From positions 9,938,893 to 10,002,892 of the forward strand of contig NC_014623.1 of the NCBI RefSeq assembly GCF_000165485.1: a DNA stretch of 64,000 nt, read 5' to 3'. The notes beneath the pieces were generated by a model. The model was given only the letters and a program-made list of their open reading frames with translations. It ran no database searches and was not told where the DNA came from. Below are positions 26,766-34,707 of this stretch, one piece after another. Position 1 is the first letter of the stretch; the number at the start of each line of letters is the position of its first letter. Origin of the DNA: Stigmatella aurantiaca DW4/3-1 (GTDB lineage: Bacteria; Myxococcota; Myxococcia; Myxococcales; Myxococcaceae). Both the position numbers and the translations under genes were made by a program.

Positions 26766-27806
26766 ATGAAGGCCGTCGTTCTTCGAGAGTTTGGCGCCGC
26801 GAGCAACCTGCGGATGGAGAGCGTTCCCATGCCCCGGCCGGGCCGGGGCGAGTTGCTCGTCCGGGTGCGCGCCTGCGGGGTGTGCTACCACGACGTCATC
26901 AACCGCCGGGGCAACCTGCCGCGCACGCACGTGCCCGCCATCCTCGGCCACGAGGCGGCCGGCGAGGTGGTGGAGGTGGGGCCGGATACCCCAGGCTGGA
27001 AGGTGGGCGACCGCGTGGCCACGCTCCAGCGCATGTCCTGCGGGGACTGCGCGCTGTGCCGCACCGGGCGCAACAGCCTGTGCCGCAAGGACAACCGCTT
27101 CTTCGGCGAGGAGCTGCCCGGCGGCTACGCGCAGTACCTCGTGGCGCCGGTGCTCGGCGTGGGCCGGGTGCCCGAGAACATGCCCTGGGAGGTGGCCGCC
27201 ACCGCCTGCTGCACCACGGGCACCGCGGTGCACACCGTGCGCACGCGCGGCCGGGTGCAGCCGGGAGAGACGGTGCTCATCACCGGCGCCAGCGGCGGCG
27301 TGGGGCTGTCGGCGGTGCAGTTGGCCAAGGCGGATGGGGCGCGCGTCATCGCCGTCACCTCCGGTGAGGCCAAGGCGCAGGCGCTGCACGAGGCCGGTGC
27401 CGCGGAGGTCATCATCTCCCGCGGGCTGGACTTCGCCGCCGAGGTGCGCAAGCGCACCGGGGGCGAGGGCGTGAACATGGCCGTGGAAATCGTCGGCAGC
27501 GCCACGTTCGACCAGACGCTCAAGTCGCTGGCCCCCGGGGGCCGCCTGGTGGTGGTGGGCAACCTGGAGTCCGGGGTGGTGAACCTCAACCCGGGCCTCG
27601 TCATCGTCAAGGAGCTGGAGATCATCGGCGCCTACGCCACCACCCTCTCCGAGCTGGACGACGCGCTGAAGCTGACGGCCTCGGGCACGGTGCGCCCCTT
27701 CGTCTCCGAGGCGGTGCCGCTGGCCGAGGCCGGGCGGGCGCACTTCCGCCTGGAGAACCGGGAAGTGGCCGGACGCCTGGTGCTGATTCCCCCCGATCCA
27801 CAGTGA
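26766..27806 (+). CDS. aibC: AibC, zinc-type medium-chain dehydrogenase/reductase (dimethylacrylyl-CoA reductase)
   Basis: 346 residues. MDR features: RACGVCYHDV (catalytic-site Cys), GHEAAGEVVEVG, the structural zinc cysteine cluster SCGDCALCRTGRNSLC (about residues 92-107) and the Rossmann motif ITGASGGVGLSAVQLAK (about 172-188). In M. xanthus AibC reduces 3,3-dimethylacrylyl-CoA to isovaleryl-CoA with NAD(P)H. It follows aibB after 30 bp on the same strand. Isovaleryl-CoA is the starter for the iso-odd fatty acids used in myxobacterial development. Confidence 0.87.
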   Translation: MKAVVLREFGAASNLRMESVPMPRPGRGELLVRVRACGVCYHDVINRRGNLPRTHVPAILGHEAAGEVVEVGPDTPGWKVGDRVATLQRMSCGDCALCRTGRNSLCRKDNRFFGEELPGGYAQYLVAPVLGVGRVPENMPWEVAATACCTTGTAVHTVRTRGRVQPGETVLITGASGGVGLSAVQLAKADGARVIAVTSGEAKAQALHEAGAAEVIISRGLDFAAEVRKRTGGEGVNMAVEIVGSATFDQTLKSLAPGGRLVVVGNLESGVVNLNPGLVIVKELEIIGAYATTLSELDDALKLTASGTVRPFVSEAVPLAEAGRAHFRLENREVAGRLVLIPPDPQ

Positions 27807-27859
27807 ACCCAGAGCAGATTGCCTCCACTGGACCGCATCTGACAGGAAGAGACCAGACC

Positions 27860-29122
27860 ATGAAGAGACAGGTTGGAATCGAAGCTTTGGCCATCGCCGT
27901 TCCCCGGCGCTACGTGGACATTGAAGAGCTGGCGCGCGCCCGCGGGGTGGATCCCGCCAAGTACACCGCGGGCCTGGGCGCCAAGGAGATGGCCGTCGCG
28001 GATCCCGGCGAGGACGCGGTGGCGCTCGCGGCGACGGCGGCCGCCCGGCTGCTGCGCACCCACGCGGTGGACCCGGCCAAGCTGGGCATGCTGGTGGTGG
28101 GCACCGAGACGGGGGTGGATCACTCCAAGCCGGTGGCCTCCCACGTCCAGGGATTGCTGAAGCTGCCCAACAACATGCGCGTCTATGACGCCCAGCACGC
28201 CTGCTACGGCGGCACCGCGGGCCTGATGGCGGCGGTGGAGTGGATCGCCTCGGGCTCCGCCGGGGGCCGCTCGGCGCTGGTGGTGTGCTCGGACATCGCC
28301 CGGTACGGCCTGAACACGGCGGGCGAGCCCACGCAGGGCGGCGGCGCGGTGGCGCTCCTGGTCTCCGAGCAGCCGGATCTGCTGGCGGTGGACGTGGGGC
28401 TCAACGGCTCGTGCAGCATGGATGTGTATGACTTCTGGCGCCCCATCGGCCGCCGCGAGGCGGTGGTGGACGGGCACTACTCCATCAAGTGCTATACGGA
28501 CGCGCTCTCGGGGGCGTACCGCAACTGGCGCGAGCGGGCGCTGGCGCACGAGGTGGTGCGCTGGGGCAACACCCTGCCCGGCGAGCAGTTGGCGCGCATC
28601 CTCTACCACGTGCCCTTCTGCAAGATGGCGCGCAAGGCGCACACGCAGCTGCGGCTGTGTGACCTCGAGGACGCGCCCAATGCGCCGCCCTCCACGCCCG
28701 AGGCCCGCGAGGAGAAGGCCAAGTCGAACGCGAGCTACACCACCCAGGTGGCCAGCTCGCTGGACCTGAGCGCGCGGGTGGGCAACGTGTACACCGCCTC
28801 GCTGTACCTGGCGCTGGCGGGGCTGCTGAACGCCGAGGGCGCCGCGCTGGCGGGCCAGCGCGTGGGCCTGCTGTCGTACGGCAGCGGCTGCGCGTCCGAG
28901 TTCTACTCGGGCGTGGTGGGCGACAAGGCGGCGAAGCGCATGGCGGCCACGAACGTGGAAGCGGTCATGGCCAAGCGCGAGCGCGTCTCCGTGGAGGAGT
29001 ACGAGCGCATCATGCGGCTGCCGTATGAGGCCCCAGAGCCGCTGTCGCCCGAGCCGGGAGAGTTCCGGCTTTCGGAGATCCGCGACCACAAGCGCCTCTA
29101 CGTCCAAGGCACCGCGAGCTGA
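27860..29122 (+). CDS. mvaS: 3-hydroxy-3-methylglutaryl-CoA synthase
   Basis: 420 residues from ATG 27860 (MKRQVGIEALAIAVP), preceded by GGAAGAG. Thiolase-fold HMG-CoA synthase motifs: GTETGVDHSKP (catalytic Glu), YDAQHACYGGTAGL (nucleophilic Cys), YHVPFCKMARKAH (His and Lys) and SYGSGCASEFYSG near the C-terminus. It condenses acetyl-CoA and acetoacetyl-CoA to HMG-CoA, the entry point of the alternative isovaleryl-CoA route and of the mevalonate pathway. Last gene of the aib operon; a strong hairpin follows. Confidence 0.93.
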   Translation: MKRQVGIEALAIAVPRRYVDIEELARARGVDPAKYTAGLGAKEMAVADPGEDAVALAATAAARLLRTHAVDPAKLGMLVVGTETGVDHSKPVASHVQGLLKLPNNMRVYDAQHACYGGTAGLMAAVEWIASGSAGGRSALVVCSDIARYGLNTAGEPTQGGGAVALLVSEQPDLLAVDVGLNGSCSMDVYDFWRPIGRREAVVDGHYSIKCYTDALSGAYRNWRERALAHEVVRWGNTLPGEQLARILYHVPFCKMARKAHTQLRLCDLEDAPNAPPSTPEAREEKAKSNASYTTQVASSLDLSARVGNVYTASLYLALAGLLNAEGAALAGQRVGLLSYGSGCASEFYSGVVGDKAAKRMAATNVEAVMAKRERVSVEEYERIMRLPYEAPEPLSPEPGEFRLSEIRDHKRLYVQGTAS

Positions 29123-29159
29123 CCTCGCCCCGCGGGGCTCGATGACATGAGCCCTCCAC

Positions 29160-29198
29160 TGCACCGTCCCCCTGGGCTGCATCCTGGGGGACGGTGCA
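29160..29198 (+). terminator. Strong hairpin at the end of the aib operon
   Basis: Perfect 13-bp arms, TGCACCGTCCCCC (29160-29172) and GGGGGACGGTGCA (29186-29198), with a 13-nt loop, beginning 38 bp after the mvaS stop. No T-tract follows, so it may act as an RNA-stabilising or Rho-assisted terminator rather than a classical intrinsic one. Confidence 0.7.
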
Positions 29199-29278
29199 CG
29201 TGCCACAGGGGAGCGAACAGGTCGAGCCCCCCATACAGGCCGAAGATGGCCTCGTAGACCGACAATGCGTTTCCAGCC

Positions 29279-29728
29279 TTGCAGCGGGAAACGAACCCTG
29301 CACCGGAGCGTTCTGGTTCAACCCGAGGACCGTCAGCCCCGCTGGCGACGGAGCATCGCCGCCCTGAGTGCGACCCTGTCCCGGTACCCCACCGAGGCGG
29401 AGATGACGCACATAACCAGTGCGCCGACAGGTTTCCGCCGAATCGCTATCCCGGCAAGGACGTGCTCGTGCATGGCAAGCGCATCGATGCACTGCACGTG
29501 GGCAAACGGGTGCTCTGGGAGATCAAGACCGACCCATTCGACACGTACAGTGACTTCCTCCAGGAGCAGGTAGCAGGCAATCAAGTGGAGGAACTGCAAA
29601 GCGAGCGCACCACCGCGACGGCTTGTGGATATGACTTCGTCGTTGGGGTGAGCAGTGCCGCACATCAAGCCGTGCTGCTCGCGCTGGAGCCCAATCTTGG
29701 GCTCGTCGTCACGGGGTGCAAACGATGA
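29279..29728 (+). pseudogene. C-terminal remnant of a DUF6310-type toxin gene
   Basis: The open frame gives 149 codons from a TTG. The part from about residue 30 on reads like the C-terminal domain of myxobacterial DUF6310 proteins: RPECDPVPVPHRGGDDAHNQ, CADRFPPNRYPGKDVLV, RIDALHVGKRVLWEIKTDPF, ACGYDFVVGVSSAAHQ. The D-x10-EIK arrangement in that third segment resembles a PD-(D/E)xK nuclease centre. The usual N-terminus with signal peptide and linker is missing and no ribosome binding site precedes the TTG, so the gene is 5'-truncated. It overlaps the next gene by 4 bp. The toxin role is inferred from its neighbour. Confidence 0.6.
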
Positions 29729-30414
29729 CCCAGCAAAGCCGCCTCCTGCTGACCGTTTACGCACCAGCGCTCATGAGCGGCGACGGCCGCCCGCTCACGG
29801 TCGTCCATGGAATGGAACAAGCGCTCCCCGGCTTGAGTCTAGCGTGGGAGATCTCCCAAGAAGAGCGGCCCATCGCGATGCGTGGCTCGCAGAGGCAACA
29901 ACCCGACGGAAGTTTCCCTCTCCTCAGCAATGGCAATGAGCGCTACCCCGTCACGATTCGTGGGTTGGAAACACCCACGAGCCAAGCTCCGGGCAACCAG
30001 CCCTTGCTCGACATCCATGCGAAGCTGTCACTGGACGGGACCGTCATCGCGGCGGCGGAAGATGTGCTTGAAAGCATGGGAGAGGGCGCACGAGCGTTCT
30101 GGGGGCACGCGACGCCAGGCAGCGCGGCACTCGACATCGCGGAGCAAACAAGCCCCACGTTGGCGGGACCACCATGCCCCACCCACCTCGGGTGGTTGAA
30201 CCACTGGGCCGCCGCCGCCGCGAAAGCCATCGGGTTCCTGGCCCCCTCACACGATGCAGACCTGCTCTCGCGGTCGCGGCGCACCGCGACGGGCGGGTGG
30301 GTTGTGAGGCTGGCGAATGAGCCGCTGGACCTCGACAACCCCACGCACCTTGATGCGCTCTTGCGCGCCTATGAGCGTTTCCCAAAGATTGGCGGGCGCG
30401 TCACTCCGCGTTGA
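29725..30414 (+). CDS. DUF5953-type probable immunity protein
   Basis: 229 residues from ATG 29725, which overlaps the stop of the DUF6310 remnant (ATGA), so translation is coupled. Features: MTQQSRLLLTVYAPALMSGD at the start, LSNGNERYPVTIRGLE, and a C-terminal RLANEPLDLDNPTHLDALLR. Proteins of this type follow DUF6310 genes in myxobacteria and look like immunity partners. No signal peptide, so it is cytoplasmic. The frame is intact although the toxin gene ahead of it is truncated. Confidence 0.65.
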   Translation: MTQQSRLLLTVYAPALMSGDGRPLTVVHGMEQALPGLSLAWEISQEERPIAMRGSQRQQPDGSFPLLSNGNERYPVTIRGLETPTSQAPGNQPLLDIHAKLSLDGTVIAAAEDVLESMGEGARAFWGHATPGSAALDIAEQTSPTLAGPPCPTHLGWLNHWAAAAAKAIGFLAPSHDADLLSRSRRTATGGWVVRLANEPLDLDNPTHLDALLRAYERFPKIGGRVTPR

Positions 30415-30624
30415 GTGAAACTGCTGCGTTGGCGCACTTGCAGCAGGCTGTGGAACATTTGTTAGGCGCGCTAAACGCACCACTACAGATCGTATGTGGG
30501 GGTCGATTATTGCGGTATCCCAACACGATCCTAAGCGCTCGAACATAGAGGATGAACACCCTCCCCGCCATGTCAGCCCCAGGTGATGTGATGGCCCTAC
30601 CTGAAACAAGAAGAGGGGGCGGAG
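30415..30624. other. 210-bp intergenic region, AT-richer than its surroundings
   Basis: Lies between the DUF5953 gene and the GntR-type gene. No gene is supported. The composition (runs such as GATTATTGCGGTAT) is less GC-rich than the rest, as often seen at junctions of acquired DNA. Confidence 0.4.
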
Positions 30625-31827
30625 ATGGAATGGGTGGGGCTGGTCGGACGAGTGGAGCAGGACTTGGAGCGGGTGATTTCGCAAGGCCTGCTGCCCCAGG
30701 ACGGCTTTCTTCCCTCGGAAAACTCGCTGGCCAAGCACTACGGACTTTCACGCAGCACCGTCCGTGAAGCACTGAAGCGCCTGGCCGCCAGAGCGTTGAT
30801 TGAGCAGCACCCAGGCCGCCGCAGCCGAGCCCTCCCCTGGGAGGGGGCGGTGACCCTGGAGAACCTGGGAGTGGTGCTGGAGGGCCCGGGCGCCGCTCAA
30901 CCGGAGAGACGGAAGCTGCTGGAAGGTTTTCTGGCCCTCAAGCGAGAAACGGCAGTGGAACTGCTGGCGGCGTGTTGTCAGCAGGCCTCTGCCAGGGACT
31001 TGGACACGCTGGCAGGCCTGTGCTTCGAGTTGGCGGAGGAGGCCCGCTGGGACGACAACCCCGGCAGGTGGGCGGAGCTGGAGTTCGCGTTGCTGAGGCA
31101 GGCAGCCCGCGCGGTGGAGCGTCCCGGACAGGCGCTGCTGCTGCAGTCGCTGGAGCGCTCGTACCGGGGAATGGCTCGGCGGCTGAGGCCGCACCTGAAT
31201 GCGCAGGCCACTCGGCAGTGGGCACTCTGTGCGCTGCACGCCCTGGCAGCCAAGGATGCGCAGCCCCTGCGCCAGGAACTGCCCGCCTTGCTCCAGGCGA
31301 GCGATGCGCACCTGCTCGCCAGCCTCCCACCTTCACAGGAGCCAGGGGGGTCATCACGGCCCCCACCCTCCGCAGACACAGCCCCCTCTCACCCCACCTC
31401 GGAGCATGGGGACGCCACGCAGAGGTTGTCGGAGGCGAACGGTCCCAACCAGTCTGCTTGCCCTACAGGTTTGAGCCAACGGCCGCCCACAGGAGGCCCC
31501 TCACCCGAGGCCCCCTCCTGTGACTCGCGCACCCCTCTGGGAGACGGGGTGCTCGGCGCGGATATGTCTCAGGGCCAGGAAGGGTCGCGAAGGGTTCCGC
31601 CTGGCCTCCAGGAGCGACCGTTCCAGGCTCCGGTTGGCTCTGAGTCTGGGGCTGAACTCCTGGGCAGAGGGGGCGGACACCTTCTCCTGGATGGAACGGC
31701 GGAGGGTCAACAAGATGGAGCGTGCAAGGCTGAGGAAGCGAGGCCCGTGACCGGCCATCGAGTGCCTGAAGAGGGGCACGGTGGAACGGGTGCTGCTGGC
31801 GTGCGCGGTCGCTCTTCTCCCTGCTGA
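30625..31827 (+). CDS. GntR-family-type regulator with a long Pro/Ser-rich tail
   Basis: 400 residues; ATG 30625 follows AGAGGGGGCGGAG. The N-terminus is a GntR winged helix (residues 8-70; PSENSLAKHYGLSRSTVREA). Residues 85-230 are helical (LLQSLERSYRGMARRLRPHL, LNAQATRQWALCALHAL). From about 235 on the protein is low-complexity, rich in Pro, Ser and Gly, and may be untranslated or unstructured. A segment of it (31093-31542) recurs at 62145-62588, where the HTH is missing. Ligand and targets are unknown. Confidence 0.65.
   Translation: MEWVGLVGRVEQDLERVISQGLLPQDGFLPSENSLAKHYGLSRSTVREALKRLAARALIEQHPGRRSRALPWEGAVTLENLGVVLEGPGAAQPERRKLLEGFLALKRETAVELLAACCQQASARDLDTLAGLCFELAEEARWDDNPGRWAELEFALLRQAARAVERPGQALLLQSLERSYRGMARRLRPHLNAQATRQWALCALHALAAKDAQPLRQELPALLQASDAHLLASLPPSQEPGGSSRPPPSADTAPSHPTSEHGDATQRLSEANGPNQSACPTGLSQRPPTGGPSPEAPSCDSRTPLGDGVLGADMSQGQEGSRRVPPGLQERPFQAPVGSESGAELLGRGGGHLLLDGTAEGQQDGACKAEEARPVTGHRVPEEGHGGTGAAGVRGRSSPC
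31093..31542 (+). repeat. Segment duplicated at 62145-62588 (copy 1)
   Basis: This part of the GntR-type gene matches, in inverted orientation, 62145-62588. The translated copies share LLLQSLER, RRLRPHLNAQAT, QWALCAL, LAAKDAQ, PALLQASD, TDTAPSHPT (here ADTAPSHPT) and SACPTGLSQR. The DNA is also clearly similar, including the hairpin at 31447-31472. It marks a dispersed family of this regulator. Confidence 0.75.
31447..31472 (+). repeat. Short dispersed hairpin repeat, copy B
   Basis: AACCAGTCTGCTTGCCCTAC followed by AGGTTT; same family as 15021-15046 and 62218-62243. It lies inside the coding frame of the GntR-type gene and encodes the QSACPTGL stretch. Confidence 0.5.
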
Positions 31828-31974
31828 CAGGGTCGCTTGAACGCCCTTCACCAGAAGGTGCTCAACATTCATGTCCGGGAGCGTAGTGCGCCTACCGTTC
31901 CTCGCCCCCTCCTGTATCAAAAGCAGGTCCTCTGCGGGGGAGCGCCCCAGCCACCAGGCTGAAGAACGGCATCG

Positions 31975-33786
31975 TCACTTCGGCTGGACGCCCTGGGTGC
32001 ACTGGCGCAGGAGCTGCTCGGCGTCGAGCCGGTTGATCAACTGGGAGACGTTCTCCGTCGAGGACTTGCCGACCGACTCCTCCTCCTTCGGCATGTCCAG
32101 GACGAGCCGCCGCTCGCGGGGCGCGATGGAGCCGTCCTCCACCGGGAAATCCAGCCGGGCCATCAGCTCGCAGGGCTCCGTCACGAGGCCCCCCGCGGGC
32201 GGCTTGGCCGTCTGCGCGGCGCGCAGGGACAGCGTGTACTGCTGCGTCACCTCATCCCGGCTCACCCGGGCCTCCAGCGCCACCTCGCGCCCTCCCGAAC
32301 ACTTCATCGTGCCGACGTTCACCGCCATCTCCCGCTGCCGGTCGACTGGGTTGCCCAGATCGTTGAGCTCAAACGGGATGTCCCACCGCCAGCGGACCAA
32401 CGCCCCCGCGGGCTCGGGCACCGGCACGAGCGACGCGAACCGGGGCGTCCACTGCGGATTCGGATTCGCCTGGAACTGGAGGTTCGCCGGGGTGAAGGCC
32501 AGCGCCACCCGCTCCCCGCCCTGGGTGATGGCCAGGTCGCTCGTGAGCGTGTAGCCGATGGCCGGGGGACCGGAGGCGACGATGAAGCTGTTCTTCGGCA
32601 TGCCCCGGACGACGAAGGTGCACTGCGGAACGCCCTGGGTGGTATTCACCGAAGGCAGCCCGAGCACCGAGGGGGGGCTCTCGTAGAGGTTGGGGCTGAC
32701 GCCGCTCACCTCCCACCGGGCCTGGCACACCGTCGAGGGCAACCCCGCGATGGTGAAACGGTGCTCGTGCACCTTGCCGCTGGTGAGCCGCTCCGAGGCC
32801 TCCAGCACCGTGGGCGTATAGATGTCGCGGAACGCGGCCTGGATGGCCTTTGGATCCTCGAGCTGCCGGAACGCGCTGGCGTCCAGCGAGGGAATGAGCG
32901 TCTTGAAGCTCTCCTCGCTGTACTCACTGCTGCCTTCGTACCGGGAGCCCGCGGTGAGGCGGCCCGAGACGGTCCCGGTGCCACCGCCCACGCTCGCGTC
33001 GATGCTGAGCTTCGTCCCGGTCGTCTGGGCGGCCGCGCCGAGCAGCACGGCCCCCTTGAAGGCCTTGAGCCCATAGACGGGGCTCGCCAGCAGCTCCGGC
33101 GAGCGCCGGTAGCGCTCCCACAGGAGCATCCGCGCATAAAGCGAGCGCGCCCCGCCCCCATCCAGCATGTCCGTGAAGGGAGACTCGAAGAAGCCCGTGG
33201 CGAGGCTCGCGCGGCCTCCGGCGCTGAGCTGCGCATCGAGCGCGGACTGCACCGAGGCCAGCGGCAGCGAGACACCGCCCCCGGAGTTGGCGCTCACGTA
33301 GGTGGCACACGACTGCCGGTAGAGGATGGCGTCGATGCCCGGCGTGTTGCGCGGAAGGATGTCGAAGGCCAACTCCTCCGTGGTGACATCGCGCTCGGAC
33401 AAGAGGTGCTGCTCGTTCAACGTCGGCACCGGGGAGACCGGCGCGGCCGCATGGGCGATGTACGCCTCCATCTCGGCCTGGGTGAATGGGTAGAGGAACA
33501 TCAGCGAGGAGTGCCAGGACTGGGTGATGGGAATCACATCCAGTTCCTGCTGGGTCATCGCGAAGTTGTTGGGCAGGAAGTTGCGGCCCTCGTAGTCCCC
33601 GGGCTTCACGTCCTCGTCCGAGGGCACGACACGGCACTGTTGAACCAGCGTCTTGAAACGGTGGTTCAGGTGCTCCCCCATGGACCCTTGCACATAGGTG
33701 ACCTTCCGGAAGTGCTTGTCCATGAAACCACAGCCGCTGGCACACAACGCGCCCAGCAGCCCCACAGCCGCGACATATCCCCTCAA
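31975..33786 (-). CDS. Large lipoprotein of unknown function
   Basis: 603 residues. The start is a TTG at 33786 with GGAGG five bases upstream. The signal peptide ends in the lipobox LCASGC (about residue 19). I do not recognise the domains. The middle has a Gly/Ser/Thr-rich stretch (IDASVGGGTGTVSGRLTAGS) and the second half reads as beta-rich (Ig-like or adhesin-like) with scattered Cys. The C-terminus is charged (LINRLDAEQLLRQCTQGVQP). Likely an outer-membrane or surface lipoprotein; convergent with the GntR-type gene. Confidence 0.75.
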   Translation of the reverse strand: MRGYVAAVGLLGALCASGCGFMDKHFRKVTYVQGSMGEHLNHRFKTLVQQCRVVPSDEDVKPGDYEGRNFLPNNFAMTQQELDVIPITQSWHSSLMFLYPFTQAEMEAYIAHAAAPVSPVPTLNEQHLLSERDVTTEELAFDILPRNTPGIDAILYRQSCATYVSANSGGGVSLPLASVQSALDAQLSAGGRASLATGFFESPFTDMLDGGGARSLYARMLLWERYRRSPELLASPVYGLKAFKGAVLLGAAAQTTGTKLSIDASVGGGTGTVSGRLTAGSRYEGSSEYSEESFKTLIPSLDASAFRQLEDPKAIQAAFRDIYTPTVLEASERLTSGKVHEHRFTIAGLPSTVCQARWEVSGVSPNLYESPPSVLGLPSVNTTQGVPQCTFVVRGMPKNSFIVASGPPAIGYTLTSDLAITQGGERVALAFTPANLQFQANPNPQWTPRFASLVPVPEPAGALVRWRWDIPFELNDLGNPVDRQREMAVNVGTMKCSGGREVALEARVSRDEVTQQYTLSLRAAQTAKPPAGGLVTEPCELMARLDFPVEDGSIAPRERRLVLDMPKEEESVGKSSTENVSQLINRLDAEQLLRQCTQGVQPK

Positions 33787-33835
33787 GTGGCCCTCCTATC
33801 GAGATGGCGCTTCATGTAACACTGAAACACAATGG

Positions 33836-34639
33836 CTAGCGCCCTGGACTTGCCGGGGAGTACAGGCCGAAGCGCGTGGCCTCCCGGTAACCCAGGCGCC
33901 GGTAGACGGGGTACCCCGCCAGGGTCGCATGCAACCCTGTCCTTTCCAGGCCCCAGAGCCGCTTCGCATCCTTGAGCGCCTGACGGATGAGGGCCTCCGC
34001 GTACCCTTTGCGGCGGAACTCGGGCCGGGTGGCCACATAGGCCACATAGGCCACATCCCCCAGCTTCAGCACGGAGGCCGAGGCCACGTACTGGCCCTTC
34101 TCATAGCCGAGGTACCCCCGGCTCTCGCCCTGGAACATGGCGGGAATGGAGATGGACTGCCGGGCCGTGTCCAGGGGCGCGCCGTACGCCGCCGCGTGAA
34201 TGTCGGCGACGTGCTGGGGCCCCTCGGCATCGGTGATGAACCGGAGGTCCAGCGCGGGCAAGGGCCGGATGGGGGGCGCGAGGTGCTCGGCCACCATGCC
34301 GATGGACTCCATGGCCAGCGTCAGGCCGCGCTCGGTGCACAGCGAGACGGTCCGGGCACGCACCTCCGGTGTCAGCCAATCCCACGAGATCGCGAACATC
34401 CACGCGCGCTGGCGGAGCGTGAAGTAGCGGGCCGCCTCATCCAGGGCGTTGGCCAGGGCCGTCTCCGTCCGCGCCGGAGCCGGCTGGAACGCGATGTTCA
34501 TGATGGACCAGGGCACATTGCACGCGGCGATGAGCACTTCGGGGGACCGAATCACCTCTCCCTTCGGACAACTTCGCGCGAAGAACTCCCAGGCCTTGTG
34601 GAACTGGACATTGGATTCGAGAACCTCATCGGTGGACAT
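33836..34639 (-). CDS. GNAT-family acetyltransferase with N-terminal extension
   Basis: 267 residues from ATG 34639. The last 150 residues form a GNAT domain: YLGYEKGQYVASASVLKLGD, VAYVAYVATRPEFRRKGYAE (acetyl-CoA loop RKGYAEALI) and a C-terminal HATLAGYPVYRRLGYREAT. The first 100 residues (VQFHKAWEFFARSCPKGEV) form a second, degenerate GNAT-like half, as in tandem-GNAT enzymes. The substrate is unknown. It lies between the large lipoprotein and GH3 genes on the same strand. Confidence 0.83.
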   Translation of the reverse strand: MSTDEVLESNVQFHKAWEFFARSCPKGEVIRSPEVLIAACNVPWSIMNIAFQPAPARTETALANALDEAARYFTLRQRAWMFAISWDWLTPEVRARTVSLCTERGLTLAMESIGMVAEHLAPPIRPLPALDLRFITDAEGPQHVADIHAAAYGAPLDTARQSISIPAMFQGESRGYLGYEKGQYVASASVLKLGDVAYVAYVATRPEFRRKGYAEALIRQALKDAKRLWGLERTGLHATLAGYPVYRRLGYREATRFGLYSPASPGR

Positions 34640-34707
34640 GGCTCGCTCCGATCGAACAGCCAGCTCCAGACCTTACCCTTCCGCCCCGGGAAAACGGCCC
34701 CGCCAGG

